From the NCBI GenBank assembly GCA_965261015.1, contig CBDHCC010000002.1, positions 558,001-622,000 of the forward strand: a stretch of 64,000 bases of DNA, read 5' to 3'. The DNA comes from CBDHCC01 sp965261015. GTDB lineage: Bacteria > Pseudomonadota > Alphaproteobacteria > Sphingomonadales > Sphingomonadaceae. The notes under the pieces were generated by a model. That model did no database searches and had not been told where the DNA came from. It was given only the letters and a program-made list of their open reading frames with translations. Positions 35,206-44,994 of the stretch are shown in pieces; within the stretch, counting starts at the first letter, position 1, and every line of letters begins with the position of its first letter. Both the position numbers and the translations under genes were made by a program.

Positions 35206-36570
35206 ATGAACCGGTATCGAGTGGATTGGGATCAGGTATATTCGATCGGCGAGAAGGTCGTTCTCGCCCTCATCGTCCTGGCGATCACCTGGATCGTGGC
35301 AAAGGCCGTCAAGGCGCTGTTCGCAAAGCTGGTGGATTCCATTCCGGCGCTGCGCCACCACACATCGAACGGCGACACCGTCGGCAATTCGCTCGGCCGC
35401 GTCCTGTCCCTCCTGGTGTGGCTGTTCGGCCTGGTCTGGGTCCTGTCGATCTTCGAGTTGTCCAGCGTGCTGTCGCCGCTCCGCACGTTGCTTGACCAGG
35501 TCGGGGCCTATGTGCCGCGGATCATCGGCGCGGGTCTGATCTTCTATGTCGGCCTGATCGTGGCGCGCATCGTCAAGCAGTTGATCGAAACCGCGCTCCA
35601 GACCGTCGATTTCGATCGGTGGATGTCGCGCGCCGGGGTCAACCAGGTCACGGGCACCGATCCCTACCCGGCGTCCACCGCACCGGGGTCCACTACGGCG
35701 ACGACGGGCACCGCCGCCACGTCGGCCGGCTCGGCCTCGATCAATCTGTCCAGCATCATCGGCACGGTCGCCTATGTGCTGATCGTCATTCCGGTCGCCA
35801 TCGCGGCCCTCGACGTGCTGAACATTCAGGCGATCACCGTGCCCGCGCGCGAGATGCTGCAGCTGATCCTGCACGCGGTGCCGCTGATCATCGGAGCGGC
35901 GATCTGGCTGGCGCTCGCCTATTTCATCGCGCGCTGGGTGGCGGGTCTGATCGAGTCGATCCTGCCGTCGCTGGGCTTCGACCGGGCGCTCAGCTCCGCC
36001 GGGCTGACCGGGTCGTCGGTGCGGCCGTCCAAGGTCATCTCGACCGTGGTGGTGACCGGCATCATGCTGTTCGCGGCGATCGGGGCCGCGCGGCTGCTGA
36101 ACTTCCCGGAGCTGTCGCTGATCATCGACCAGATCCTCTCGCTGGGCGGGCGGGTCGTGTTCGGCGCGATCGTGATCGCGGCGGGCGTGTGGCTGGCCAA
36201 CCTCATTTCCGGCCTGATGGCCAGTTCGTCGGGCGAGCGTGGGCCGGTGCCGGTGATGGTGAAGTACCTCATCATCGCGGTCGCCACCTTCATGGGTCTG
36301 ACCTTCATGGACGTGGGGCAGGAGATCGTGGTCATCGCGTTCAGCGGGGTGGTGTTCGCCGCCGCCGTGGGGTCCGCGCTGGCCTTTGGACTCGGCGGTC
36401 GCCCGACGGCGCACAAGCTGCTCGACCAGTGGACGGACGGCGGGACGACGGTGCCCACGCCGTCGCCGCGCCCCGCTCCCACTCCACCGACCGCGCCGAA
36501 CGTCCCGGCCCATCCGGCCGCCGCGACCGCGCCGGTGCCGCCCGTCGCGCCGGACGACGCGGCGCGCTGA
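35206..36570 (+). CDS. MscS-related channel with conserved TM-helix repeats
   Basis: 454-residue membrane protein with about ten helices, several belonging to the conserved TM-helix repeat family found in small-conductance channel relatives (VGNSLGRVLSLLVWLFGLVWVL, AGLIFYVGLIVARIVKQLIE, VLGGRVVFGAIVIAAGV-like blocks). A Ser/Thr/Ala-rich linker (residues about 148-180) divides two halves, and a Pro/Ala tail of 40 residues ends the protein. The classical MscS beta domain is absent, so gating by tension is only an inference. Confidence 0.83.
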   Translation: MNRYRVDWDQVYSIGEKVVLALIVLAITWIVAKAVKALFAKLVDSIPALRHHTSNGDTVGNSLGRVLSLLVWLFGLVWVLSIFELSSVLSPLRTLLDQVGAYVPRIIGAGLIFYVGLIVARIVKQLIETALQTVDFDRWMSRAGVNQVTGTDPYPASTAPGSTTATTGTAATSAGSASINLSSIIGTVAYVLIVIPVAIAALDVLNIQAITVPAREMLQLILHAVPLIIGAAIWLALAYFIARWVAGLIESILPSLGFDRALSSAGLTGSSVRPSKVISTVVVTGIMLFAAIGAARLLNFPELSLIIDQILSLGGRVVFGAIVIAAGVWLANLISGLMASSSGERGPVPVMVKYLIIAVATFMGLTFMDVGQEIVVIAFSGVVFAAAVGSALAFGLGGRPTAHKLLDQWTDGGTTVPTPSPRPAPTPPTAPNVPAHPAAATAPVPPVAPDDAAR

Positions 36571-36628
36571 ACCCCGCTTGATCGGGACGCTGGAGGGCGG
36601 GGCCGGGACACCGGCTCCGCCCTTCCCC

Positions 36629-37489
36629 GTGGACAGGCCCCTGTTCGATCGGTTCGCGGTCGCCGACTGGTCCGGGGCGAAGGGGTCGCGCCATCGCGGC
36701 ATCGCGCTCGCCACCTGTGCCCGCGGCGACGGCGCGCCCGCGCTCGTGGACCCGCCCGACCGCTGGTGGTCGCGCACCGCCGTGGCGGATTGGGTGCTGG
36801 AGCGCCCCGCGGCGGGGGAGCGGTGGCTGGTGGGCTTCGACTTCTCCTTTGCGCCGCCGTGGCGCGCGGCCGGCTATCTGCCCGGGCTGGACGCGCCCGA
36901 CCGGCCGCACGCCTTTTGGCGCTGGCTGGACCGGCGGGCCGCCGCCGAACCGGACGGAGGCGCGGGCGCGTGGATGGCGGGGCCGGCCCGCCGCCACTTC
37001 TACTTCGGCGCGGCCGACGGCGAAAAGGCCCGCTTTCTGGTGTCCCGCGCGTGCGAGGCGCGCCTGCGCGCCAGTGGCGGGACCAAGCCGTCGACGGTGT
37101 TCGACGCGATCGGCGCGGCCCAGGTCGCGAAGGCCAGCTTCGCCGGCATGCGGACGCTGCACCGGTTGTCGCAGGCCGGCATGGCGATCTGGCCGTTCGA
37201 TCCGGTGCCCGCCACCGGGCCGCTGCTGGTCGAGATCTACAGCTCGCTCGCCGCGCGCGCGGCCGGTCGGCCCACTGGCGGGTTGAAGCTACGGCGACTG
37301 GACGACCTCAACGACGCGCTGGCCGCCGTCGGCTCCGCGCGCGTCGCCGGGCCGGTGGACGAGCACCAGGCCGACGCCCTGTTGACGGCCGCGTGGCTGC
37401 GCCGGGCCGCCGACGATCGAGCCCCGTGGCGCGCGCCCGCCCTCGACCCGCGCTCGGCTCGCGAAGGCTGGACCTTCGGCGTCGTGTGA
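36629..37489 (+). CDS. Putative RNase H-fold protein, DUF429-like
   Basis: 286 residues, tentatively placed with DUF429 predicted nucleases. Acidic positions fit an RNase H-like core: Asp in FAVADWSGAKG (start), Asp in LVGFDFSFAPPW, Glu in LLVEIYSSLAAR and Asp in VDEHQADALLTAAW. The GTG at 36629 gives a compact N-terminus; an upstream TTG at 36578 is the alternative. It ends 17 bases before the tRNA-Thr gene. Substrate unknown. Confidence 0.6.
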   Translation: MDRPLFDRFAVADWSGAKGSRHRGIALATCARGDGAPALVDPPDRWWSRTAVADWVLERPAAGERWLVGFDFSFAPPWRAAGYLPGLDAPDRPHAFWRWLDRRAAAEPDGGAGAWMAGPARRHFYFGAADGEKARFLVSRACEARLRASGGTKPSTVFDAIGAAQVAKASFAGMRTLHRLSQAGMAIWPFDPVPATGPLLVEIYSSLAARAAGRPTGGLKLRRLDDLNDALAAVGSARVAGPVDEHQADALLTAAWLRRAADDRAPWRAPALDPRSAREGWTFGVV

Positions 37490-37506
37490 CGCATGGCCGA
37501 CGCCGC

Positions 37507-37582
37507 GCCGCGTTAGCTCAGCTGGTAGAGCAACCGCCTTGTAAGCGGTAGGCCGTCGGTTCGAGTCCGACACGCGGCACCA
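37507..37582 (+). tRNA. tRNA-Thr (anticodon TGT)
   Basis: 76-base cloverleaf: acceptor stem GCCGCGT (37507-37513) with ACGCGGC (37572-37578), D-arm TAGCTCAGCTGGTAGAGC, anticodon stem ACCGC/GCGGT with loop CTTGTAA (anticodon TGT, reads ACN codons), T-arm with GGTTCGAGTCC, and an encoded 3-prime CCA (37580-37582). Confidence 0.97.
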
Positions 37583-37590
37583 GTCCTTTC

Positions 37591-37619
37591 TTGAACCGTT
37601 CCAGACACCGTGCTACAGC
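37591..37619 (+). promoter_or_regulatory. Sigma70-like promoter abutting the furA start codon
   Basis: TTGAAC (37591-37596), 17-base spacer, TACAGC (37614-37619), immediately followed by ATG at 37620. The start of transcription would fall at or inside the first codons (a GTG codon lies at 37626), so furA may be leaderless. Confidence 0.5.
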
Positions 37620-38054
37620 ATGGTTGTGCCCACGCCACACGAACAGCTGATCCGTTCCGCCGGGTTGCGGGTCACCCGACAGCGGGTGGCCGTGCTGGAC
37701 GCGGTGGAGGCGCACCCGCACGCCAGCGCGGCCGCCGTCCTGTCGTTCGTGTCGGCGATCCTGCCGGGCACGTCGCACCAGGCGGTCTATGACTGCCTGG
37801 CCCACCTGACCCAGGCGGGGCTGCTGCGCCGGCTTATCGTGGACGGCGCGCCCGCCGCCTACGAGACGCGGACGGACGACAACCATCACCATCTCGTGTG
37901 CCGCGGCTGCGGCCTGGTGGTCGACGTGGACTGCGCCGTCGGAGCGGCACCGTGTCTGCAGGCCTCCGACGCGGCCGGGTTCGTCATCGACGAGGCCGAC
38001 GTCATCTTTCGCGGGTTCTGCGCCTCGTGCGCGGCCACCCGCCCCACCCTCTGA
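37620..38054 (+). CDS. furA: Fur-family peroxide regulator beside katG (FurA/PerR-like)
   Basis: 144-residue Fur-family repressor. Winged helix with LRVTRQRVAVLDAVEAHPHASA and TSHQAVYDCLAHLTQAGLLRR; metal sites NHHHLVCRGCGLVVDVDC and the C-terminal FCASC pair that holds structural zinc, unlike the Fur at 5955. It starts 22 bases before katG, as mycobacterial furA does, and probably represses katG until peroxide oxidises it. ATG at 37620 used; GTG at 37626 is an alternative. Confidence 0.9.
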   Translation: MVVPTPHEQLIRSAGLRVTRQRVAVLDAVEAHPHASAAAVLSFVSAILPGTSHQAVYDCLAHLTQAGLLRRLIVDGAPAAYETRTDDNHHHLVCRGCGLVVDVDCAVGAAPCLQASDAAGFVIDEADVIFRGFCASCAATRPTL

Positions 38055-38076
38055 TCCAAACACAAGGAGTGTCCCC

Positions 38077-40326
<2,250 letters not shown>

Positions 40327-40370
40327 TCGTCATGGCCGGGGGCACTTCGCGCCCCGGCCGCCGACGAGGG

Positions 40371-40402
40371 AGGGGCGTGGCACCGGATGCCGCGCCCCTT
40401 TC
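40371..40402 (+). terminator. katG terminator hairpin
   Basis: AGGGGCGTGGCA (40371-40382) pairs with TGCCGCGCCCCT (40388-40399), with a short TTTCG tail. A second GC hairpin, GGCCGGGG (40334-40341) with CCCCGGCC (40352-40359), lies just before it. Confidence 0.65.
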
Positions 40403-40406
40403 GCTG

Positions 40407-40769
40407 TCAGGACCAGTAGGGCGGCTCGTCATGATAGCGGTAGATCGCGTGTTCGGCATCGCGGTCGTAGCCACCGGGCTGATCGAAGGCCGGAGCGTCC
40501 TTCAGCCGGTCCGCCGCGACGTTCAGGCGATAGCCGCCCAGATCGGTGTCGTAGGTGAGCTTCGCCCAAGGCACCGGATGGTACTTCGTCCCGATCCCCA
40601 GGAACCCGCCGATCGACAGGACCGCATAGGCCACCTGGCCGCCAAGCTTGTGGATCATGACGGAGGTGATCTCGCCCATCTTATCCCGATCGGGGCCATA
40701 GACCGTCGTTCCGGCCACCTTGTCGGCGGAGATCAGGTCGGCGCTTTCGTCGGTGTTTACCTTCGGCAT
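40407..40769 (-). CDS. PRC-barrel domain protein
   Basis: 120-residue soluble protein with a PRC-barrel fold: LISADKVAGTTVYGPDRDKMGEI, VMIHKLGGQVAYAVLSIGG, GTKYHPVPWAKLTYD. Ends in an aromatic tail (DEPPYWS) shared with the neighbouring paralogue at 40874. PRC-barrel proteins of this kind are often general-stress proteins. ATG at 40769 chosen, with GAGGAG-like Shine-Dalgarno. A terminator hairpin separates it from the upstream paralogue. Confidence 0.9.
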   Translation of the reverse strand: MPKVNTDESADLISADKVAGTTVYGPDRDKMGEITSVMIHKLGGQVAYAVLSIGGFLGIGTKYHPVPWAKLTYDTDLGGYRLNVAADRLKDAPAFDQPGGYDRDAEHAIYRYHDEPPYWS

Positions 40770-40830
40770 CTTCTCGACTCCTCTACTGACGCGACGGCCC
40801 GGCCATTCACGACCGGGCCGCACCATGAGA

Positions 40831-40852
40831 AACGGGGCCGTGAGGCCCCGTT
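40831..40852 (-). terminator. Terminator between the two PRC-barrel genes
   Basis: AACGGGGCC (40831-40839) and GGCCCCGTT (40844-40852) form a 9-bp stem with a 4-base loop; on the minus strand the stem is followed by TTTCTC-like bases. Confidence 0.65.
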
Positions 40853-40873
40853 CCAAACGCAATCTTTCGGCAC

Positions 40874-41248
40874 TTACGACCAGTAGGGCCGCTCGTCATA
40901 AAAGCTGTAGACTTCTGTTTCGCGCTGGCGATCAGCGTTCAGCATGAACCCCTCGTTGGCGTCGACCGTAGGGGCCTTCTTCAACTGCTCCTCCGTGACG
41001 TTCAGGAGAAAGCCGTTCAGATCGGTGTTGTAGTCCAACTTGGACCACGGCACGGGATGCAGCTTCGCGCCCATTCCGAGCACTCCACCGATCGACAGAA
41101 CAGCGTACTCGACCTTGCCGGTCCGCTTGTTGATCATGATCGATTTCACGTCCCCCATCTTGTCGCGGTTCGCGCCAAAGACCGGAGTGCCTTCGACCTT
41201 GTCCGCGGCAATGATGTCATTGGATTCGCGAGTCTTAAGGTCGGTCAT
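40874..41248 (-). CDS. PRC-barrel domain protein (paralogue of the 40407 gene)
   Basis: 124 residues, about two-thirds identical by eye to the next gene: DIIAADKVEGTPVFGANRDKMGDV, VEYAVLSIGGVLGMGAKLHPVPW and ending YDERPYWS. Local tandem duplication. An EcfG-like promoter lies 36 bases upstream, and a good Shine-Dalgarno (AAGGAGAT) precedes the ATG. Likely cytoplasmic stress protein; partner unknown. Confidence 0.92.
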   Translation of the reverse strand: MTDLKTRESNDIIAADKVEGTPVFGANRDKMGDVKSIMINKRTGKVEYAVLSIGGVLGMGAKLHPVPWSKLDYNTDLNGFLLNVTEEQLKKAPTVDANEGFMLNADRQRETEVYSFYDERPYWS

Positions 41249-41283
41249 AGTGTATCTCCTTCGTATTCTACTTACACTAGATC

Positions 41284-41308
41284 AACCGGTCAGCCCGCGA
41301 ATAGTTCC
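41284..41308 (-). promoter_or_regulatory. EcfG-like stress promoter before the PRC-barrel gene
   Basis: On the minus strand GGAAC (41308-41304), 16-base spacer, GGTT (41287-41284), 36 bases before the ATG at 41248. Confidence 0.6.
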
Positions 41309-41342
41309 AGGTCGTTCACATTTTGTTCAGAACCACAGCCTC

Positions 41343-42125
41343 CTACCGTGGAGCCATTCGAATGGCACCGTCCAGGCGCACGTCTTCGCCGTTGAAATAG
41401 CCGTTCTCGACCATCGCCAGAGCCAGATGGGCATATTCTTCCGGCAGTCCCAGCCGCTTGGGGAACGGCACGGACGCGGCGAGCGCCTCCTTCACCTGCG
41501 GCGGGGCGGCGTTCATCAGCGGTGTGTCGAAGATGCCCGGCAGGATGGTGTTCACCCGGATGCCCTCCGCCATCAGGTCGCGCGCGATCGGCAGCGTCAT
41601 GCCGACCACCCCGCCCTTGGACGCCGAATAGGCGGCCTGGCCGACCTGTCCGTCCTCCGCCGCGACCGAGGCCGTGTTCACGATCGTCCCGCGCTCGCCG
41701 TCGTCGCCGGGGTCGAGCGTCATCATGCCGGCCGCCGACTTGGACAGGCAGCGGAAGGTGCCGATCAGGTTGATCTGGATGACGAACTCGAACGCGGCCA
41801 TGGGAAAGGAGCGGATCGACCCATCCTCCTTTGACCGGCTGGCCGTCTTGATAGCGTTGCCGGTGCCCGCGCAGTTCACCAGGATGCGCTCTTGCCCGTG
41901 CGCCTGACGCGCCTTGGCGAAGGCGGCGTCGATCGACGCCTCATCCGTCACGTTCGCCTCGCAGAACACGCCGCCGATCTCCTTGGCGATCGCTTCGCCT
42001 TTCTCCTCCTGCAGGTCGAAGATGGCGACCTTGGCTCCCTTCGATGCGAGCAGGCGGGCGGTGGCGGCACCCAGGCCGGAGGCCGCGCCAGTGACGATGG
42101 CGGCGGTGTCGGTGGTGATCTTCAT
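41343..42125 (-). CDS. Short-chain dehydrogenase, type II 3-hydroxyacyl-CoA dehydrogenase-like
   Basis: 260-residue SDR close to HSD10-type 3-hydroxyacyl-CoA (or 3-hydroxy-2-methylbutyryl-CoA) dehydrogenases. NAD-binding TGAASGLG (12-19), Asp37 in AIFDLQ selects NAD, catalytic Ser153, Tyr166, Lys170 (YSASK). The insertion SRSKEDGSIRSFPMAAF and the end YFNGEDVRLDGAIRMAPR are typical of this subgroup. It follows the thiolase gene in the same direction, with a repeat pair between, and completes the last two steps of beta-oxidation. Confidence 0.9.
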   Translation of the reverse strand: MKITTDTAAIVTGAASGLGAATARLLASKGAKVAIFDLQEEKGEAIAKEIGGVFCEANVTDEASIDAAFAKARQAHGQERILVNCAGTGNAIKTASRSKEDGSIRSFPMAAFEFVIQINLIGTFRCLSKSAAGMMTLDPGDDGERGTIVNTASVAAEDGQVGQAAYSASKGGVVGMTLPIARDLMAEGIRVNTILPGIFDTPLMNAAPPQVKEALAASVPFPKRLGLPEEYAHLALAMVENGYFNGEDVRLDGAIRMAPR

Positions 42126-42149
42126 GATATCTCCTGCTGGTCATTGGGA

Positions 42150-42258
42150 AGCCCCTCCCCTTCAGGGGAGGGGTTGGGGTGGGGAGGTGCGGCGTGGACG
42201 ATTGCCTCAGGACAAAGGAATCTTCCTAAAGCTCCCCTCCCCCTGAAGGGGAGGGAAG
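42150..42258. repeat. Pair of GC-rich palindromic repeats between SDR and thiolase genes
   Basis: CCCCTCCCC-TTCA-GGGGAGGGG near 42152-42173 and CCCTCCCC-CTGAA-GGGGAGGG near 42235-42255. Each can fold on itself; together they form a BIME-like pair. This type is frequent between sphingomonad genes. Confidence 0.75.
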
Positions 42259-42262
42259 GCGG

Positions 42263-43438
42263 TCAGGCCAAACGCTCCACGATGGTCACGTTGGCGATCC
42301 CGCCGCCCTCGCACATCGTCTGCAACCCATACTTGCCGTCCCGCTGGTCGAGCACGTTCAGCAGCGTCGCCATCAGCTTCGTTCCGCTCGCGCCCAGCGG
42401 ATGGCCGAGCGCGATGGCTCCGCCATTCACGTTCATGCGCTCGGGGTCCGCGCCCACATGCTTGGCCCAGGCGAGCGGCACGGGAGCGAAGGCCTCGTTC
42501 ACTTCATAGGCGTCGATCTGGTCGATGGTCATGCCCGCGCGCTCCAGGGCCCGATCGGTCGCGAACAGCGGCTCTTCCAGCATGATGACCGGATCGCCCG
42601 CCGTGACCGTCAAGTTGACGATGCGCGCGCGCGGCGTCAGGCCGTGCTCCTTCAGCGCGCGCTCGCTCACGACCAGCACGGCGGATGATCCGTCGCAGAT
42701 CTGGCTGGCGTTGGCCGCCGTGATGACCCCGCCTTCCTGCAACAACTTGACCGAACGGATGCCGTCGAGCGTCGCGTCGGCGCGCACGCCCTCGTCGGTG
42801 TCGTGGCACACCTCGCCATCGGGCGTCTCGACCGTGATGCCCGTGATCTCGTTATCGAAGCGGCCCGCGTCGGCCGCCGCCTTGCCGCGCCGGTGAGACT
42901 CAAGCGCGTATTCGTCGAGATCGTCCTTCGTCAGGCCGTGCTTCTTGGCGACCATCTCCGCGCCCAGAAATTGCGAGAACATGATGCCGGGAAAGCGCTC
43001 CTCCAGCCGGGGCGATTTGTAGTGGCCCAGCCCCTCCTTCATGTGCAGCGAACCCGTGGTGCCCATCGGCACGCGCGTCATGCTCTCCACGCCGGCCGCG
43101 ATCACGACGTCCTGCGTGCCGCTCATCACCGCTTGGGCGGCGAACTGGATCGCCTGCTGCGACGATCCGCACTGGCGGTCGATCGTCACCGCCGGCACGC
43201 TGTCGGGCAGGCGATTGGCGGCCAGCACGCAGTTCCGGCCGACGTGGAAGGACTGCTGTCCGGCCTGCATGACGCAGCCCATGATGACGTCCTCCACCGC
43301 CGCTCCGTCCAGGCGCACGCGCTCGATCAGCGCGTCGAGCACATGCGCGCCCATGTCCACCGGGTGCGTGCCCGCCAGCTTGCCCCCGCGCTTGCCCCCG
43401 GCCAGCCGGACCGCGTCGACGATGTATGCGTCTGCCAT
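42263..43438 (-). CDS. Acetyl-CoA C-acyltransferase (thiolase)
   Basis: 391-residue degradative-type thiolase that cleaves 3-ketoacyl-CoA. Nucleophile Cys90 in DRQCGSSQQA, His346 in GGAIALGHPLGASG and Cys376 in MCEGGG give the complete catalytic set. Acts after the SDR in the same operon. Substrate length cannot be read; the set with an acyl-CoA ligase and aldehyde dehydrogenase points to a specific acid or terpenoid and not to general fatty acids. Confidence 0.95.
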   Translation of the reverse strand: MADAYIVDAVRLAGGKRGGKLAGTHPVDMGAHVLDALIERVRLDGAAVEDVIMGCVMQAGQQSFHVGRNCVLAANRLPDSVPAVTIDRQCGSSQQAIQFAAQAVMSGTQDVVIAAGVESMTRVPMGTTGSLHMKEGLGHYKSPRLEERFPGIMFSQFLGAEMVAKKHGLTKDDLDEYALESHRRGKAAADAGRFDNEITGITVETPDGEVCHDTDEGVRADATLDGIRSVKLLQEGGVITAANASQICDGSSAVLVVSERALKEHGLTPRARIVNLTVTAGDPVIMLEEPLFATDRALERAGMTIDQIDAYEVNEAFAPVPLAWAKHVGADPERMNVNGGAIALGHPLGASGTKLMATLLNVLDQRDGKYGLQTMCEGGGIANVTIVERLA

Positions 43439-43473
43439 GTGTGTTCTCCTAAACGAGGCGCCGTGTCTTGATC

Positions 43474-43552
43474 GTCATGCCAGCGCAGGCTGGCATCTCG
43501 TCGGAAGCTCGCGCGCAACTCCCTGGGAGACCCCAGCGTCCGCTGGGGTGAC
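43474..43552. repeat. REP-like inverted pair between thiolase and aldehyde dehydrogenase genes
   Basis: Left unit GTCATGCCAGCGCAGGCTGG... (43474-43499) and right unit GAGACCCCAGCGTCCGCTGG... ending GTGAC (43527-43552). Each contains its own hairpin (GCCAGC/GCTGGC and CCCAGC/GCTGGG) and the outer edges GTCA/TGAC match, as in the element at 15915-16010. Confidence 0.75.
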
Positions 43553-43563
43553 GGTAAGGGTGG

Positions 43564-44994
43564 TCAGGCCGCCTTCCGCACCGAGATCGTCTGCGGGTAG
43601 GTGAATTCGTGCAAGCCCTCGGGTCCCAATTCCGCCCCGATGCCCGAGTTCTTGTGGCCGCCGAACGGGGCGAAGGGGGACAGGTGCAGCGCCTCGTTCA
43701 CCCAGACCGTCCCGGTCTCCATCCGCTTGGCCAGCTCGTAGCCCGCGTTCGGATCGCCGGTCCATACGCTGCCCGCCAACCCATATTCGCTGGCGTTGGC
43801 GCGCTCCAGCGCCTCCTCGACGCTGTCCACCCGCATGATCGGCAGCACCGGGCCGAACTGCTCCTCCGCCACGATCCGCGCGTCCTCCGGCGGGTTGTCG
43901 AGGATGGACACCGGCATGAAGTATCCGGGCACGTTCGACGCCTCGCCGCCGACCAGGAACTTGTATCCCTTGTCGTGCGCGTCGGCGACCAGCTCCGTCA
44001 CCCGTTCGAATTGGCGCTTGTTCTGGATCGGGCCGATCGTGGTCCCCTGCTCCGCCCCGTCACCCACCTTCACCGAACGCGCCAGTTCGGCCAGGGCGGC
44101 GGCGAACTCGTCGTAGATGTCCTTGTGGACATAGACCCGCTTGGCCGCGATGCAGATCTGGCCGGCATTGGTGAAGGCGGCCCAGAACACCTTGGCGGCG
44201 GTCGCCTTCGGGTCGGCGTCGGGCAGCACGATGGCCGCGTCGTTGCCGCCCAGCTCCAGCGTGATGCGCTTCAGGTCGGCCGACGCGCTCTCCATCACCT
44301 TCTTGCCGGTCGCGGTGGAGCCGGTGAAGCTGACCTTGTCGATGCCCTTGTGACTGGTGATCAACGGGCCGAGCGCGTCGCCGCCGGTGACGATGTTGAG
44401 CACGCCGGCGGGCACGATATCGGCCACCAGCTCCGCCAGCCGCAGGGTGGCGAGCGGGGTGAAGGGCGAGGGCTTCAGCACCATCGTGTTGCCCGCCAGC
44501 AGTGCCGGCGCGATCTTCTGCACCGCCATCAGCACGGGGAAGTTCCACGGCACGATCGCGCCCACGACGCCGATCGGCACCCGGCGCACGGTGGTGGTCC
44601 GCGTGTCGGAGTCCTCCGTCACCTTGTCGTCCAGGCTGAGCGAGGCGAGCGCGCCGGTCATGCCGGCCGCCCCCAGTATCTCGCCCTTGGCCTGCGCGTG
44701 CGGCTTGCCCTGCTCGCTCGTCAGCAGGCGCATCAGTTCGTCGGAGTTCTCCTTGATCGCCGCGCCGACCTGCTGCAGCACGGCCCGGCGTTCCTCGATC
44801 GGCCGCTTCGACCAGGCCGGGAACGCCGCGCGGGCCGCCGCGACCGCGCGGTCCAGGGTCGCGGCGTCGGCGTCGGGCACCCGGCCGATGGGCTGTTCGG
44901 TCGCCGGGTTCACGACCTCGATCCAGCCGCTGTCCGCCACCAGCTTTCCGTCGATCAGATTGGCGTAGCTCTTCAGTGCGGTGGCGGTGGTCAT
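43564..44994 (-). CDS. NAD(P)-dependent aldehyde dehydrogenase
   Basis: 476-residue ALDH superfamily enzyme oxidising an aldehyde to the acid. Catalytic Cys281 (NAGQICIAAKRVYV), general base Glu247 (TLELGGND), Asn151 (PWNFPV) and Lys174 (KPSPFTP) are all present. Its ATG overlaps the stop of the acyl-CoA ligase gene (ATGA), so aldehyde oxidation and CoA activation of the product are translationally coupled. Confidence 0.94.
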   Translation of the reverse strand: MTTATALKSYANLIDGKLVADSGWIEVVNPATEQPIGRVPDADAATLDRAVAAARAAFPAWSKRPIEERRAVLQQVGAAIKENSDELMRLLTSEQGKPHAQAKGEILGAAGMTGALASLSLDDKVTEDSDTRTTTVRRVPIGVVGAIVPWNFPVLMAVQKIAPALLAGNTMVLKPSPFTPLATLRLAELVADIVPAGVLNIVTGGDALGPLITSHKGIDKVSFTGSTATGKKVMESASADLKRITLELGGNDAAIVLPDADPKATAAKVFWAAFTNAGQICIAAKRVYVHKDIYDEFAAALAELARSVKVGDGAEQGTTIGPIQNKRQFERVTELVADAHDKGYKFLVGGEASNVPGYFMPVSILDNPPEDARIVAEEQFGPVLPIMRVDSVEEALERANASEYGLAGSVWTGDPNAGYELAKRMETGTVWVNEALHLSPFAPFGGHKNSGIGAELGPEGLHEFTYPQTISVRKAA

